Assembly (NCBI GenBank): GCA_016234115.1
Contig: JACRHD010000045.1
Span: forward strand, 1-59,551
Direction of reading: 5' to 3'
Length of the DNA stretch: 59,551 nt
Origin: Nitrospirota bacterium
GTDB taxonomy: Bacteria > Nitrospirota > Thermodesulfovibrionia > UBA6902
Each line of letters opens with the position of its first letter. Position 1 is the stretch's first letter. A program made the position numbers and the translations under genes. The notes beneath the pieces were generated by a model, which saw only the letters and a list, made by a program, of their open reading frames with translations, was not told the DNA's origin and searched no databases. Below are positions 18,494 through 26,710 of the stretch, one piece after another.

Positions 18494-19573
18494 ATGATCG
18501 ACAAGTTTGAGCCTAAATGGATTGCATGGGAGATTACAAGGAGATGTAATCTCAAGTGCGTGCACTGCCGCTCTTCTTCGCAGATGGTGGTTTCAGAGCA
18601 CCCTGACTTCCCGACTGAAGAGGCCTACAGGGTAATCGATGACATCGCGGGTTACGCGAAACCGGTTATAGTCCTCTCCGGGGGCGAACCGCTGTTAAGG
18701 AAAGACGTCTTCGAGATCGCGAAATACGGCACGGAAAAAGGACTCAGGATGTGCCTTGCGACAAACGGGACGCTCGTGACTGAAGAGATGGCCGTAAAAA
18801 TAAAGGCGGCCGAGATCAGGATGGTGTCTCTGAGTCTCGACGGCTCTACGGCTGAAGTCCATGATGATTTCAGGTCGCAGAAAGGCGCCTTTGACGGCGT
18901 TGTAAACGCGGCGAGGTTATTTAATAAACACGGGATAAAATTCCTTATAAACTCCTCGTTCACGAAGCGCAACCAGGAGGAGATCCCGAAGGTCTACAAA
19001 CTCGCGAAAGAGTTAGGCGCCACCGCCTGGTACATGTTTATGATAGTGCCGACAGGCAGGGGCGAAGATATTATGAATGAGTTGATTTCAAAAGAAGACT
19101 ACGAAGAAATCCTGGACTGGCATTACCGGATGGAGAAGGACGAGAAAGACCTCCTCGTCAGGCCGACCTGCGCCCCTCATTATTACAGGATCGTGCTCCA
19201 GAAACAGAAGGAGGAAGGGGAGAAAGTCGAGCGCAGAACGCTTTCCTTCTCCACCGGGGGCTCAAAGGGATGCATCGCGGGACAGGTAATATGCCTTATC
19301 GATGTAGACGGAAACGTGCTGCCGTGCAGTTATTTCCCGAAGTCCGCGGGCAACGTCAGGGAGCAGTCTTTTAAAGACATATGGGAAAATTCGGAGCTCT
19401 TCAAAGACATGAGGGACTTCAAGAGATACAAGGACAAATGCGGCTCCTGCGAGTATATCGGCGTGTGCGGAGGATGCAGGGCCAGGGCCTACGCCGTAAG
19501 CGGAGACTATTTAGGAGAGGAGCCCTTCTGCACTTATGTCCCATGGAGAATCAGGAAGAAAGATAATAAGTAG
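18494..19573 (+). CDS. Radical SAM/SPASM haem-synthesis protein (AhbD/NirJ-like)
   Basis: A 359-residue radical SAM enzyme. CNLKCVHC at residues 18-25 binds the SAM cluster. The C-terminal SPASM region has [20 protein letters not shown] and [18 protein letters not shown] for auxiliary Fe-S clusters. The overall plan and the CGGCRARAY ending match AhbC/AhbD/NirJ proteins, which decarboxylate siroheme or Fe-coproporphyrin side chains. Neighbours hemW and hemE support a haem role. AhbD, converting Fe-coproporphyrin to haem b, is the best guess in a hemE-containing strain, but AhbC or a peptide-modifying SPASM protein cannot be excluded. GAGGGAATAAAC precedes the ATG. Confidence 0.75.
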   Translation: MIDKFEPKWIAWEITRRCNLKCVHCRSSSQMVVSEHPDFPTEEAYRVIDDIAGYAKPVIVLSGGEPLLRKDVFEIAKYGTEKGLRMCLATNGTLVTEEMAVKIKAAEIRMVSLSLDGSTAEVHDDFRSQKGAFDGVVNAARLFNKHGIKFLINSSFTKRNQEEIPKVYKLAKELGATAWYMFMIVPTGRGEDIMNELISKEDYEEILDWHYRMEKDEKDLLVRPTCAPHYYRIVLQKQKEEGEKVERRTLSFSTGGSKGCIAGQVICLIDVDGNVLPCSYFPKSAGNVREQSFKDIWENSELFKDMRDFKRYKDKCGSCEYIGVCGGCRARAYAVSGDYLGEEPFCTYVPWRIRKKDNK

Positions 19574-19606
19574 TTAGTAGCAAGTAGTTAGTAGTTAGTA
19601 GTTAAG
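19568..19606. repeat. GTAGTTAGTAG-word array upstream of the four-helix gene
   Basis: A run of AAGTAGTTAGTAG words ending in GTTAAGGGG starts at the stop codon of the radical SAM gene. Only one arm of the hairpin is present here. Confidence 0.75.
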
Positions 19607-19624
19607 GGGTTGGCGGGGAGAGCA

Positions 19625-19975
19625 ATGGGGAATTTAAAATCGTTTCGGGATTTGATTGTCTGGCAGAAAGCGCATGAGTTAGTAATGGGTATATATACAG
19701 AAACAAAATTGTTCCCCGCTGAAGAGAAATTCGGGCTGATATCTCAAATGCGTCAAGCGGCAATATCCGTTCCTGCAAATATAGCCGAGGGGTTTGTAAA
19801 AAGGGGTATTAAAGATAAAAGTAATTTTTATAATATAGCTCAGGGCTCACTGGAAGAAGTAAAATATTATTTAATATTATCGAAAGATCTCGGTTATTCA
19901 AAAGATATAATCCTGTCATCAAAAGCAGATGAAGTCGGCAGACTGCTCAACAGGCTCTTATCTTCTTTACCTTAA
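19625..19975 (+). CDS. Four-helix bundle protein (S23/Avd-like family)
   Basis: A 116-residue helical protein of the family named after the 23S rRNA intervening-sequence protein. Landmarks are FRDLIVWQKAHELVMGIY near the start, FGLISQMRQAAISVPANIAE in the middle and QGSLEEVKYYLILSKDLGY near the end. Members form pentameric barrels and some serve as accessory (Avd) factors for diversity-generating reverse transcriptases, but no reverse transcriptase or variable repeat is visible here. Start ATG 19625 follows GGGGAG by 5 bases. The gene is flanked on both sides by the same GTAGTTAG repeat family, so it may have moved as a unit between the haem genes. Confidence 0.85.
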   Translation: MGNLKSFRDLIVWQKAHELVMGIYTETKLFPAEEKFGLISQMRQAAISVPANIAEGFVKRGIKDKSNFYNIAQGSLEEVKYYLILSKDLGYSKDIILSSKADEVGRLLNRLLSSLP

Positions 19976-19988
19976 CTACTTTTAGAAA

Positions 19989-20076
19989 ATAGCAGCAAGT
20001 AGTTAGTAGTAAGCAGTTAAGGGAAATGAACCGGGCTGGTTCCCTTAACTACTAACTACTGACTACTAACTACAAG
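19989..20076. repeat. GTAGTTAGTAG-word inverted repeat before hemE
   Basis: AGCAAGTAGTTAGTAGTAAG on the left and CCCTTAACTACTAACTACTG on the right form a hairpin ending 12 bases before the hemE ribosome binding site. Confidence 0.85.
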
Positions 20077-20092
20077 TTATCAGGAGGGATTA

Positions 20093-21148
20093 ATGAACGA
20101 TACGTTCTTAAAAGCATGCCGTGGAGAAAAAACGGATTACACGCCGATCTGGATAATGCGTCAGGCCGGGAGATATCTGGACCAGTATCAGGCCGTGAGA
20201 AAGAAGGTCGATTTCCTTACACTCTGCAAGACCCCCGAGCTTGCCGCGGAAGTGACCATTCAGCCCATTGATATTCTGAAGGTGGACGCGGCCATCCTGT
20301 TTTCGGACATCCTCATTCCCGTCGAGGCCATGGGAATGAATCTCGAATTTCATGAAAAGAGGGGCCCTGTCATGACCCCGGCCGTTCGTGATGAAGACGG
20401 AGTCAAAAAACTCTCTGTCCCCGACCCTGAAGACAAGATGAAGTTTGTCATGGACACGATACGGCTTTTACGGAAAGAGCTCTCAGGCAGGGTCCCGCTG
20501 ATCGGTTTTTCAGGCGCGCCTTTTACGACCGCTACGTATATGATTGAAGGGGGCACTTCAAAGACCTTTCTCAATACAAAAAGGATGATCTTTCAGGCCC
20601 CTGAATTATACGCTTCCCTGATGGACAAGATAACCGCAACCATCACCGAATACCTGAAGGCGCAGATTAAGGCCGGGGCGCAGGCCGCGCAGTTGTTCGA
20701 TACGTGGGGCGGGATTTTTTCACCGGGTGACTTTAAAGAATATGCGCTGCAGTATGTTAAAAAAATTATTGCAGATTTGAAGAAGTGGATGAAGGATGAA
20801 AAAATCGCTCCCGTCCCGATTATCTATTTTGTCGGCGAGACCGCGGGATTGCTGGAAGAAATCAGGACCTCCGGGGCCGATGTCTACGGCGTCGACTGGA
20901 GGATCAATATCGATGACGCAATCAGAAGGCTCGGCAGCGACGCCGTAGTGCAGGGCAACCTGGACCCCATCGCCATGTTCCTTCCGAAAGATAAAATCGA
21001 GCTCCGCGTAAAAGACATTTTAGGCAGGGCTTCATCTGCGCGAGGGCACATCTTCAACCTCGGCCACGGCGTGCTTCCCGAGACCTCGCCCGACAATGTC
21101 ATAGCGCTGGTCGAGATGGTGCACAGGCTGAGCAGGAAGGACCGTTAA
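20093..21148 (+). CDS. hemE: Uroporphyrinogen decarboxylase
   Basis: A 351-residue cytoplasmic enzyme that decarboxylates uroporphyrinogen III to coproporphyrinogen III. The N-terminal PIWIMRQAGRYLDQYQ is the family signature carrying the catalytic Arg pair, FSDILIPVEAMGM contains the substrate Asp, and GFSGAPFTTATYMIEGG is the second signature. The C-terminal HIFNLGHGVLPETSPDN is also conserved. AGGAGGG lies 6 bases before the ATG. It closes the haem run hemW, AhbD-like, hemE on the plus strand. A GC-rich hairpin follows. Confidence 0.97.
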   Translation: MNDTFLKACRGEKTDYTPIWIMRQAGRYLDQYQAVRKKVDFLTLCKTPELAAEVTIQPIDILKVDAAILFSDILIPVEAMGMNLEFHEKRGPVMTPAVRDEDGVKKLSVPDPEDKMKFVMDTIRLLRKELSGRVPLIGFSGAPFTTATYMIEGGTSKTFLNTKRMIFQAPELYASLMDKITATITEYLKAQIKAGAQAAQLFDTWGGIFSPGDFKEYALQYVKKIIADLKKWMKDEKIAPVPIIYFVGETAGLLEEIRTSGADVYGVDWRINIDDAIRRLGSDAVVQGNLDPIAMFLPKDKIELRVKDILGRASSARGHIFNLGHGVLPETSPDNVIALVEMVHRLSRKDR

Positions 21149-21154
21149 TCGAAC

Positions 21155-21175
21155 GGGCGGGTTTCAAACCCGCCC
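21155..21175 (+). terminator. Hairpin after hemE
   Basis: GGGCGGGTTT and AAACCCGCCC are exact inverses 6 bases after the stop codon. A weak TGCTTGACT tail follows, so termination strength is uncertain. Confidence 0.55.
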
Positions 21176-21204
21176 TGCTTGACTCTTGACTCTTAACTCT
21201 TGAC

Positions 21205-21482
21205 TCATTGGCACCCACACCCGCCTGCCTGGCCGAACTGCTGCCTGACCTTGAGCTTGTCCATCAAATTAACCACACCGTCTCCGTTTACGTCTCCAGC
21301 CGGCTTGATATGTACGTCCACAATCTCAGAAGATGACAATCCGGAAACATCGGACGTTACTGTCAATTGTACCTGATACGGACACGGATGACTTCATACT
21401 CCAGTCTCCTTTTCCCGTTCTCGGGAGTAATTATTGTGCAGTCGCCCGGACACGGTCAACGGTCACGGATACCGTTTCTTTC
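21205..21482 (-). pseudogene. Decayed tail of a secreted protein with dockerin-like end
   Basis: After the metalloprotease stop codon the minus strand still reads as protein, but in three frames: ETVSVTVDRV, then DCTIITPENGKR, then YQVQLTVTSDVSGLSSSEIV followed by GDVNGDGVVNLMDKLKVRQQ and FGQAGGCGCQ before TGA. The last part has the calcium-loop pattern GDVNGDGVV of a dockerin-type repeat. Stops and shifts between the pieces show it is not translated as one protein. It is not the continuation of the protease, whose last domain is complete. A second copy of the same ending lies at 23705-23948. Confidence 0.6.
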
Positions 21483-23180
21483 CTACAGCACCACATCAAA
21501 CGCATCAATGTCTATGGTCTGTCCCGTGGATGCCGCGTTCTTCGTCCCTGTCACATCTATCACTATCGTGTGAGACCCCGAGGCAAGCCCTGTCTTCTGA
21601 AATACAACCTGCTTGACCCGGTTCGTTGCGCTGTAAAGGTCCACTGTTGTCTGCAATACGCCATCCACATATACCTTTGCGATGCCGAGCTGCCTTGTCT
21701 TTGCCGCCATCCACTTGATACCTGTTCCGCTGAATGTGAATGTCGCCTTTGCCCCTGTCCGGGACGATATCTTAAGCTTGCCGCCGCTGCAGGGTACGCA
21801 GTTGTAGTCGCTCCATCTCCCTGTATATCCCACAGACTCATTCTCCTCATAGTGGGTCTTCTGAACAACTATGTCCTGAGGACCAAAGATGTTATTGCTC
21901 TCATTGGACTCCACAACGTATTGATCGGGGTCCACGAAGGCCCACATCCGGTAAGCGCCTCCTGACGCATAGCTGATCGTGCCGGTGCAATCAGTTGTCG
22001 CGCCCGCGGCAAGGCCTGTCCTGCTGCACCGGAAATCTCCATTTTGCCCCGGCCCCGGCGCAGACGCAAGATTTTTGAAAAAGTCAATATTGAACCCCTC
22101 TGCCGCGGTGTCACCCTGATTTTTCACCGTCACGGTCACATTCACCGTCTGTCCGGGCGCGGGGGTTGCAGGGTTGGCGGCAATTCCGGATACTGTCAGG
22201 TCCGCGCCGGAAATGGGTACGCAGGAAATCAGGGACGGCTTATAGAGCGCGACAGAGGAATCAATGCGTTCCCCCTGGTCCGTTGTAAAGTGGTCCATGC
22301 ATGCGTCATCCGTATAATCCATAAAATTATAAATTGGGTCCGGGCCAGCGGACGAGCATGTGTCCCTGACTGCCGGACATCCGAATGCGGCGGATGCCTC
22401 ATACGGGGTGTCGTTAATGTAGTCTCCCGGGGCCGCGCAGCCGCCCTCGAAGGTATGATAAAGGCCCAGATAATGCCCGGCTTCATGCGTAACTGTGTCT
22501 CCCTCGTTGTAGGGAGATGCGCTGCCTCCCGGAAAAGAAGAGTAAAGCGCCACAACACCGTGCATATAGTTGCCTTCAGGAAAGCTGTTTGGCAGATATG
22601 ACCACCCGAGATTTCCCTGACAATCTGTGCATGTGTAGATATTCAGGGTAACGGCAGGGCTTATCGCAAGGGCCTGCTTGGCGGCTGATTCCGACGCGGA
22701 TGTTCTCATTTGCGACCATACTGTGTTGTTGACCCGTTCTATGCTGTCAAGCACAAAGCGAAAATTAGTCGATGCATACGCATTGTTCAGAACATCGAGC
22801 TGATCATTAACCTGCTGATCCGTCACATCCCCTGTGGTTCCGTCATTATATCTGAGAATATGGAAGACGACAGGGATATCCACTATGCACGGCAGCGTCT
22901 GGATAGTCTGTCTCTTCATAAATTCGCCGATCGCTTTTTGGACCTCCTCTGCCTCTTGCAGCGTTGGAGGCAAGGTGCCGCATCTGTATCCGGCCCCCAT
23001 CTGTCCGTCCTCACGCATGAAACTCGTCATGTTTTCATCCGCGGCAACAAGCGGTCTGCTGTATTCGGAAAGAGGGGAATTCCTCTCGACGGCGTCAATA
23101 TCCGCTGATGATACGGAAGGGCCGGAAAGCAATACTGCTGCAATCAACATAAAAAACGCCACCAACTTTTCCCTGTTCAT
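21483..23180 (-). CDS. Secreted M43 (pappalysin-type) metalloprotease with CARDB domain
   Basis: A 565-residue exported zinc protease. Residues 1-26 form a signal peptide. The metzincin zinc site THEAGHYLGLYHTF near residue 233 supplies HExxHxxGxxH, and YNFMDYTDDACM gives the Met-turn. Several Cys nearby (CSSAGPD, CAAPGD, CVPIS) suggest disulfides. Residues 322-440 form a CARDB-like adhesion domain (LTVSGIAANPATPAPGQTVN). The C-terminal 120 residues (YTGRWSDYNC to DIDAFDVVL) resemble a carbohydrate-binding or jelly-roll module. It should act outside the cell on host or community proteins. GGAGGAAG precedes the ATG. Confidence 0.85.
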   Translation of the reverse strand: MNREKLVAFFMLIAAVLLSGPSVSSADIDAVERNSPLSEYSRPLVAADENMTSFMREDGQMGAGYRCGTLPPTLQEAEEVQKAIGEFMKRQTIQTLPCIVDIPVVFHILRYNDGTTGDVTDQQVNDQLDVLNNAYASTNFRFVLDSIERVNNTVWSQMRTSASESAAKQALAISPAVTLNIYTCTDCQGNLGWSYLPNSFPEGNYMHGVVALYSSFPGGSASPYNEGDTVTHEAGHYLGLYHTFEGGCAAPGDYINDTPYEASAAFGCPAVRDTCSSAGPDPIYNFMDYTDDACMDHFTTDQGERIDSSVALYKPSLISCVPISGADLTVSGIAANPATPAPGQTVNVTVTVKNQGDTAAEGFNIDFFKNLASAPGPGQNGDFRCSRTGLAAGATTDCTGTISYASGGAYRMWAFVDPDQYVVESNESNNIFGPQDIVVQKTHYEENESVGYTGRWSDYNCVPCSGGKLKISSRTGAKATFTFSGTGIKWMAAKTRQLGIAKVYVDGVLQTTVDLYSATNRVKQVVFQKTGLASGSHTIVIDVTGTKNAASTGQTIDIDAFDVVL

Positions 23181-23704
23181 TTTATCTTCCTCCTTTTCGT
23201 TATTTCCGTATTGTCAAATTAACCACAGAGAACACATAGAAAATTATTTTAAGCAGGTTAAATCTCTCTTTATTATTCTCTCCGCTCTGTGCCCTCTGTA
23301 GTTTCAATCTTCCCATCTTTTTCATAACGCTTTTGATATTACCATAATTTCCGGAATCGTCTGCCCATTCAGACGATACACGGAAATAGTATCCGTTATT
23401 GATCGCCCGATGTTAAGGTAAAATTCACATCATCCTGCCCCGAAGCAAAGAAAACCCGGTTATCGGGAATTACAACCTCAAAATACCCTTTCAACCTGCT
23501 GAACAGATACAGCAAGTATACGCCATATGAGATTATGGCAATTTCAAGACCATATCGAAACTGCTTAATTTCATGAAATTCTAAAGAGGAGGCTCTTCTG
23601 AAAACTGTAAAGTTATTAGATAAGAGTAAAACTTTCCGACATCTTCGGTCAGCCCTTATATTGCCATACGCCCCTACTTAACTCTTAACTCATGACTCTG
23701 CCCT
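23181..23704. other. Gene-poor 524-base gap with a repeat and a long stop-free frame
   Basis: A hairpin repeat of ACCACAGAGAACACA / TCTGTGCCCTCTGT words occupies about 23219-23316. On the minus strand the frame ending at 23396 stays open for 94 codons back to about 23677 and ends in GYFEVVIPDNRVFFASGQDD, which looks protein-like. It has no good start or ribosome site and is AT-rich upstream. It may be the 3' remnant of another exported protein or chance. Confidence 0.3.
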
Positions 23705-23948
23705 TTATTGACAGCCGCACCCGCCCGTCTGGCCGAACTGCTGCCTGACCTTGAGCTTGTCCATCAGGTTCACAACGCCGTCACACGTAACGTCGGCCCT
23801 ATTGTCAATGCCGTCGCATATTTCGGCAGCATCAGGGTTAATTGTAGCGTCACCGTCATTTCAATCGAGGTTGTTCTCCACATATCCGGGAAGCGCCGTG
23901 CATTGCTTAATTGTGTTGTCCGGGTTCCATAAGCGTCGGTGTCGGCTC
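23705..23948 (-). pseudogene. MopE-like/dockerin-ended secreted protein, 3' fragment
   Basis: Beginning right after the recJ stop codon the minus strand reads as the end of a repeat protein with the metal-binding motif of MopE-type proteins: DTDAYG, then in another frame PDNTIKQCTALPGYVENNLD, a TGA where Cys is expected, and NDGDATINPDAAEICDGIDN. It finishes with GVVNLMDKLKVRQQFGQ and GGCGCQ. One frameshift, one nonsense codon and the missing 5' part mark it as dead. The last 22 residues are nearly identical to the tail at 21205. Confidence 0.65.
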
Positions 23949-25643
23949 TCACCCGCCCGGCCGCATCGCCTTTAGGCTCAACTGGAGGTTTCTGCTGCCG
24001 TTCCATTCATTGACGGAAGGACTGAAGGCGATATCCACCCTAGAGGCGCTCCCCAGCTTTGCGATATGCCCGGCCATGTTGAATCCGATCGTGTCCATAT
24101 TGATAAGGTCCTGCCTGAGCTGCATCTTGAGATGGTTGCTGCCGACGATCCGGTGGTTCATGATCTCTATATTTCTCGCCCCGAACACGGGTTCCCTGTT
24201 TGAATCGCCGAAGGGCTCGAGGAGGCCCAGCTCTTTCACGAGATTGAAGCTGATATCCGAGAAATTGACTGCCGCGTCTATTTCGAGCACCGGGGTCGTG
24301 TCCTCTTTGGCGAGGCCCCTTTCAACGACGCGGTTCATCTTCTCTTTAAATGCCGGGAGGTTGTCGGCGGTCATTTTCAGTCCCGCCGCCTGTTTATGGC
24401 CCCCGAAGCCGATGAGGAGATCAGAGCACTCGGCGATCGCGTTGTACAGGTGAAACGGCGGAACACCCCTTGCCGATCCCTTTGCGACGGAATCCTTTAC
24501 TGAAAACAGGAACACAGGCCTGAAGAATTTTTCCACAAGCCGCGACGCCACAATCCCTATAACGCCGGGATGCCAGTCGCGCGAGGAAAGCACGATGGCA
24601 TTTTCCGCGTGATGAGGCCCGATCATATCGAGGGCGGACCTGAAGACCTCCCCTTCGATTTTCTGTCTGTTTCTGTTCTGCTCTTCAAGCAGTCCGGCTA
24701 TCCTGACCGCCACCGCGTCATCCTCCGTGAGAAAAAGCTCCACGACCTCTCCGGCGTCATCGAGCCTGCCGGCGGCGTCGATCCTCGGCACCAGAGTGAA
24801 AGAAAGCTGCACCGAGCTCAGGGGCTTTTCAATCGACGCGGCCTTCTTCAGGGCCTTTATTCCCCTCCTGCATGAAACACTGTTGATCTGTTTAAGTCCA
24901 TATGCCGCAAGGACCCTGTTTTCGTCAATGAGTGGAACGGAGTCAGCCACCGTTCCTAACGCGACCAGGTCGAGATACTCATTCAAGTCTGTGTTCTGTG
25001 TCCCGGATCCTGTGTTCCGGAAAAAAGCCTGTACCAATTTAAAGGCAACGCCCACGCCGGCCAGATATTTAAACGGATACGCGGAATCCTTTCTGTGAGG
25101 GTCTACAACCGCGATTGCTTCAGGAAGCCTGTCGGGCGGCTCATGATGGTCCGTAATAATTACGTCCATGCCGAGGGAGCGGGCGTGTGCGACCTCGCTC
25201 CCGGAGCTGATTCCGCAGTCGGCGGTGATGATGAGGTGTGCCCCGCATTCCTTTGCCTTCTGAATGCCCTTATCACTTATGCCGTAGCCTTCCGTAATCC
25301 TGTTGGGGATATGGTAGCGCACCTGCAGATTTAATTTCTTCAGCGCCGCAATCAAAAGGGCCGTTGCCGTTATTCCGTCGGCGTCATAATCGCCGTATAT
25401 GAATACCGTTTCTTTCCTCCGGACCGCTTCCTTCAGCCTTGACACGGCCCTGTCCATATCCGGCATAAGAAACGGGTCATGGAAATTCGCGAGGGAAGGA
25501 GAAAGAAAATTCTTTATCGCATCGGCGTCCCGCAGGCCGCGGTTTACAAGTATCTGCGTCAGCAGCGGAGATATGGACGCCTTATCGGAAAGATATCTCA
25601 GAAATTCGGGATTGGTCCTGTTTACCAGCCAGTTTCGGTGCAT
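23949..25643 (-). CDS. recJ: Single-stranded-DNA exonuclease RecJ
   Basis: A 564-residue 5'-3' ssDNA exonuclease used in recombination and mismatch repair. The DHH phosphoesterase motifs are all present: YGDYDADGITATALL near residue 102, ITADCGIS near 160, VIITDHHEPPD near 180 and VVDPHRKD near 197. The DHHA1 part has GFGGHKQAAGLKM near 415. Length and C-terminal OB-like domain are typical. It lies 155 bases after secF on the same strand, but repeats between them make co-transcription uncertain. Confidence 0.96.
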   Translation of the reverse strand: MHRNWLVNRTNPEFLRYLSDKASISPLLTQILVNRGLRDADAIKNFLSPSLANFHDPFLMPDMDRAVSRLKEAVRRKETVFIYGDYDADGITATALLIAALKKLNLQVRYHIPNRITEGYGISDKGIQKAKECGAHLIITADCGISSGSEVAHARSLGMDVIITDHHEPPDRLPEAIAVVDPHRKDSAYPFKYLAGVGVAFKLVQAFFRNTGSGTQNTDLNEYLDLVALGTVADSVPLIDENRVLAAYGLKQINSVSCRRGIKALKKAASIEKPLSSVQLSFTLVPRIDAAGRLDDAGEVVELFLTEDDAVAVRIAGLLEEQNRNRQKIEGEVFRSALDMIGPHHAENAIVLSSRDWHPGVIGIVASRLVEKFFRPVFLFSVKDSVAKGSARGVPPFHLYNAIAECSDLLIGFGGHKQAAGLKMTADNLPAFKEKMNRVVERGLAKEDTTPVLEIDAAVNFSDISFNLVKELGLLEPFGDSNREPVFGARNIEIMNHRIVGSNHLKMQLRQDLINMDTIGFNMAGHIAKLGSASRVDIAFSPSVNEWNGSRNLQLSLKAMRPGG

Positions 25644-25651
25644 CGGAAGAA

Positions 25652-25795
25652 AGAGTCAAGAGTTTAGAGTTAAGAGTTTAGAAACACTTACTGCTTATAC
25701 CCTTAAGTGGTCATTCCGGCAGTCTTTAAGCCGGAATCCAGTTCTTCATGAAAGCCCTGGATTCCTCCCGATACCCCGGGACGGGAATGATGCCG
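25652..25795. repeat. Two repeats in the secF-recJ gap
   Basis: AGAGTCAAGAGTTTAGAG words (25652-25682; related words at 21180-21207 and 23680-23702) are followed by a diverged double-hairpin element with TTCCGGC / GCCGGAA and a second, weaker stem (25706-25795). Confidence 0.7.
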
Positions 25796-25798
25796 CCT

Positions 25799-26710
25799 TT
25801 ACTTCTTAGAAACCGGTTTGTCTTTACCAAGCATCAGCACAATAGGGCTCGCCACGAATATTGAAGAATACGTGCCGATGATTATGCCTATCATAATCGC
25901 GAGGGCGAAATCGTGAAGCACCTCGCCGCCGAAGGCGAAAATCGCCGCCGCAGTGAGAAACACGGTAAGCGATGTGATAATGGTCCGTGAAAGCACTTCA
26001 TTTATGCTGTCGTTGACTATTTCAAACGCGGGTTTTTTAAATTTGGTCTTCATGTCTTCCCTGATCCTGTCGAAAACAACCACCGTATCCGTAAGAGAAT
26101 ACCCGGCGATCATCAGCAGCGCGCTTATGAGCAGGAGATTTATCTCCTTGCCTATGAGATAGAAGATGCCGAGGACGGCAAGGACGTCGTGTAAAGTGGC
26201 CACAGTGGCCCCGACGCCGAACCTCACCTGGAATCTGAATGCGACGTAGATCAGTATGCCTATCATTGACGCAATGACGGCCCACATCGCGTCTTCTCTG
26301 AGTTTCGATCCTACCTTGGGCCCGATCTCCGTAGTAGAGTCAACCACCATATTGCCTTCAGAGAATTTCTGCGACAGGAGGGATATGATTTTCTTTGACA
26401 GGTCCCCGAGGGCGCCTTTGCTTTTCTTGACGCTTATAAGGACCTTGCCTTCGGTCGGAAGCTCCTGGAGTTCGAATCCCGATATTCCACCCTCTTCCAG
26501 GGTCGTTCTGACGGCGTGAAGCGAAACCGGCGTCTTGAATTTGATCTGGACCGCCGTTCCCCCGGCGAAATCAATGCCGAGATTGGCGGTCCCTCTTGCG
26601 ACCTGTACTACGGCCAGAAGTCCGATAAGCATCAATATCGCCGTAAAGGAGAGGGCGTAATACCTCACGCCCATGAAGTCGATCTTTGTATTCTTGACAA
26701 TCTCTCTCAT
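25799..26710 (-). CDS. secF: Protein translocase subunit SecF
   Basis: A 303-residue membrane protein with six predicted spans that partners SecD to drive late steps of Sec export using the proton gradient. NLGIDFAGGTAVQIKF near residue 45 is the D1 motif, and DTVVVFDRIRED near 208 is the D4 signature in the membrane core. SecD overlaps its start by 4 bases, so both are translated together. The ATG follows a weak AAAGAG site inside secD. Confidence 0.96.
   Translation of the reverse strand: MREIVKNTKIDFMGVRYYALSFTAILMLIGLLAVVQVARGTANLGIDFAGGTAVQIKFKTPVSLHAVRTTLEEGGISGFELQELPTEGKVLISVKKSKGALGDLSKKIISLLSQKFSEGNMVVDSTTEIGPKVGSKLREDAMWAVIASMIGILIYVAFRFQVRFGVGATVATLHDVLAVLGIFYLIGKEINLLLISALLMIAGYSLTDTVVVFDRIREDMKTKFKKPAFEIVNDSINEVLSRTIITSLTVFLTAAAIFAFGGEVLHDFALAIMIGIIIGTYSSIFVASPIVLMLGKDKPVSKK

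Noticed and set aside
19625-19975. Avd-type accessory gene of a diversity-generating retroelement
   Set aside because: There is no reverse transcriptase gene, template repeat or variable repeat anywhere in the window.
21205-21482. Programmed frameshift joining the dockerin-like tail to the M43 protease
   Set aside because: Several stops and at least two frame changes separate the pieces, and no slippery site lies at the protease stop.
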